Assembly: GCF_947507565.1 (NCBI RefSeq)
Contig: NC_089179.1
Span: 2,249,747-2,313,746 of the forward strand
DNA: 64,000 nt
Reading direction: 5' to 3'
DNA from: Oscarella lobularis
Taxonomy: Eukaryota > Porifera > Homoscleromorpha > Homosclerophorida > Oscarellidae
The notes under the pieces are model-generated. The model worked only from the letters and a program-made list of their open reading frames with translations. It made no database searches and was not told where the DNA came from. Shown here in pieces: positions 63,316 through 64,000 of this stretch; positions within the stretch are counted from its first letter, which is position 1; each line of letters starts with the position of its first letter. A program made the position numbers and the translations under genes.

Positions 63316-63951
63316 GTGATGCGCGCAGCGCAAGACAGATTCGTCAACGGTGGCGTGATCCCGCCCAATGAGGAAACCTTTCTCCTCGACGGGAACGTTT
63401 CAAAGTTGTACGACGAGCCAGGAACACGAAGTAAGGTGCTAATTGAGTTAAGATCACTTCTGATAAGGATGCTTTTGGCCTTCACTTCTGGACTTTTAAA
63501 AACAAGCAGATCTTCGCCGTTCGACGGCGGGAGTACGAAAGCGCCGAAGACATAATCACAACCCGTGGCTGGGGTCACGCTGCGGGCATTGTGCTATCAC
63601 CAGTTCAATCAAGCCCCTCGATCCGATGCAGAACGCCACCAAGACGATGCTCGAAAAATTGGAAGCGTTGCAATCCGATGTGAACGACATCAAATTCAAA
63701 GTCAACGAATTGGCAGCAAATGCGTCGCAAATGGAGCGACTTCCAGAGACTTTTAAGTGCACAATTTGCCTTGAGCCGCTGGCAAATTTGGTTGTCATAA
63801 CAACATGCTGCGTCAGCAACTTTGGCTGTCGTCGATGCGCCGACGAGTTCCTGGAAAGATCCAAATGCCCCCTCTCTCGGTGCAACTTGAGGGATTCTTT
63901 CCGCCTCGCTAAAAATGATGTACTTTCTTTGGGGCGCAGGTCACAGCCATA
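63316..63951 (+). CDS. RING-finger protein with coiled-coil, probably two or more exons
   Basis: A first exon MRAAQDRFVNGGVIPPNEET, then FLLDGNVSKLYDEPGT, ends at a GTAAGG donor near 63,433. The next part (from about 63,605) reads MQNATKTMLEKLEALQSDVN, DIKFKVNELAANASQ (a short coiled coil), then FKCTICLEPLANLVVITTCC and FGCRRCADEFLERSKCPLSRC, a RING/U-box-like zinc finger. RING proteins are usually E3 ubiquitin ligases. The frame stops at 63,949-63,951, but the downstream sequence ends with the window, so further splicing cannot be judged. This looks like a host gene rather than a transposon relic. Confidence 0.6.
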
Positions 63952-64000
63952 ACAAACCCAGGTGTGGCTGCTGAAGCCAGTGGAAGTTCTCAGCAGGAGC

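Overview
Animal nuclear DNA, almost certainly from an early-branching metazoan. A sponge is my best guess, but nothing here proves it. Reasons: short GT-AG introns (47-63 bp), the first exons of an RBPJ/Su(H)-type (CSL) gene, a RING-finger gene, a death-domain exon, and a set of mobile elements typical of invertebrate animals. There is no bacterial operon structure and no CRISPR array. I saw no convincing rRNA or tRNA gene.

The window is a graveyard of nested transposons. From left to right: (1) 1-3.7 kb: a Helitron 3' end lies inside a DDE transposase gene that is paired with a convergent HIRAN-domain gene, and a pogo/Tigger element sits between the two. (2) 4.0-5.05 kb: a gene with an acidic 24-bp-repeat protein. 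(3) 6.56-14.5 kb: a Helitron with an RPA-like OB-fold gene and the N-terminus of Rep/Hel, interrupted by a hAT transposase. (4) 14.6-15.8 kb: a death-domain exon and a Ulp1-like protease relic. (5) 17.25-19.67 kb: a nearly intact Tigger-type element that carries a divergent HIRAN gene inside its inverted repeats. (6) 20.0-20.3 kb: RBPJ-like exons, followed at once by another Helitron end and a DIRS fragment. (7) 22.5-25.6 kb: a second DDE+HIRAN element, the best-preserved copy. (8) 26-32.4 kb: P-element and LINE fragments, a Crypton recombinase, foldback elements, and a 1.1-kb duplication of an unrecognised gene. (9) 32.4-38.99 kb: a 2A/PHD LINE start, THAP transposase pieces, a RecQ-like fragment, a RAG1-N-terminus-like transposase relic with a RING finger, and a third DDE copy. 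(10) 39.5-44.9 kb: a SWIM-finger gene split by a 4.5-kb P element with 82-bp inverted repeats and a second gene. (11) 45-51.5 kb: a DIRS retrotransposon split by a third DDE+HIRAN element. (12) 51.75-64 kb: a LINE, a foldback, a 2-kb non-autonomous Helitron, a jerky-like relic, Helitron ends, satellites, and a RING gene.

The most notable pattern is a two-gene transposon in which a Tc1/mariner-logic DDE transposase is paired with a gene for a HIRAN domain, the module that binds DNA 3' ends in HLTF. It occurs three times in the same convergent layout, and HIRAN occurs a fourth time, divergently, inside an unrelated Tigger element. This suggests repeated recruitment of a DNA-end-binding partner. 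All protein assignments come from reading motifs by eye; no database search was run.
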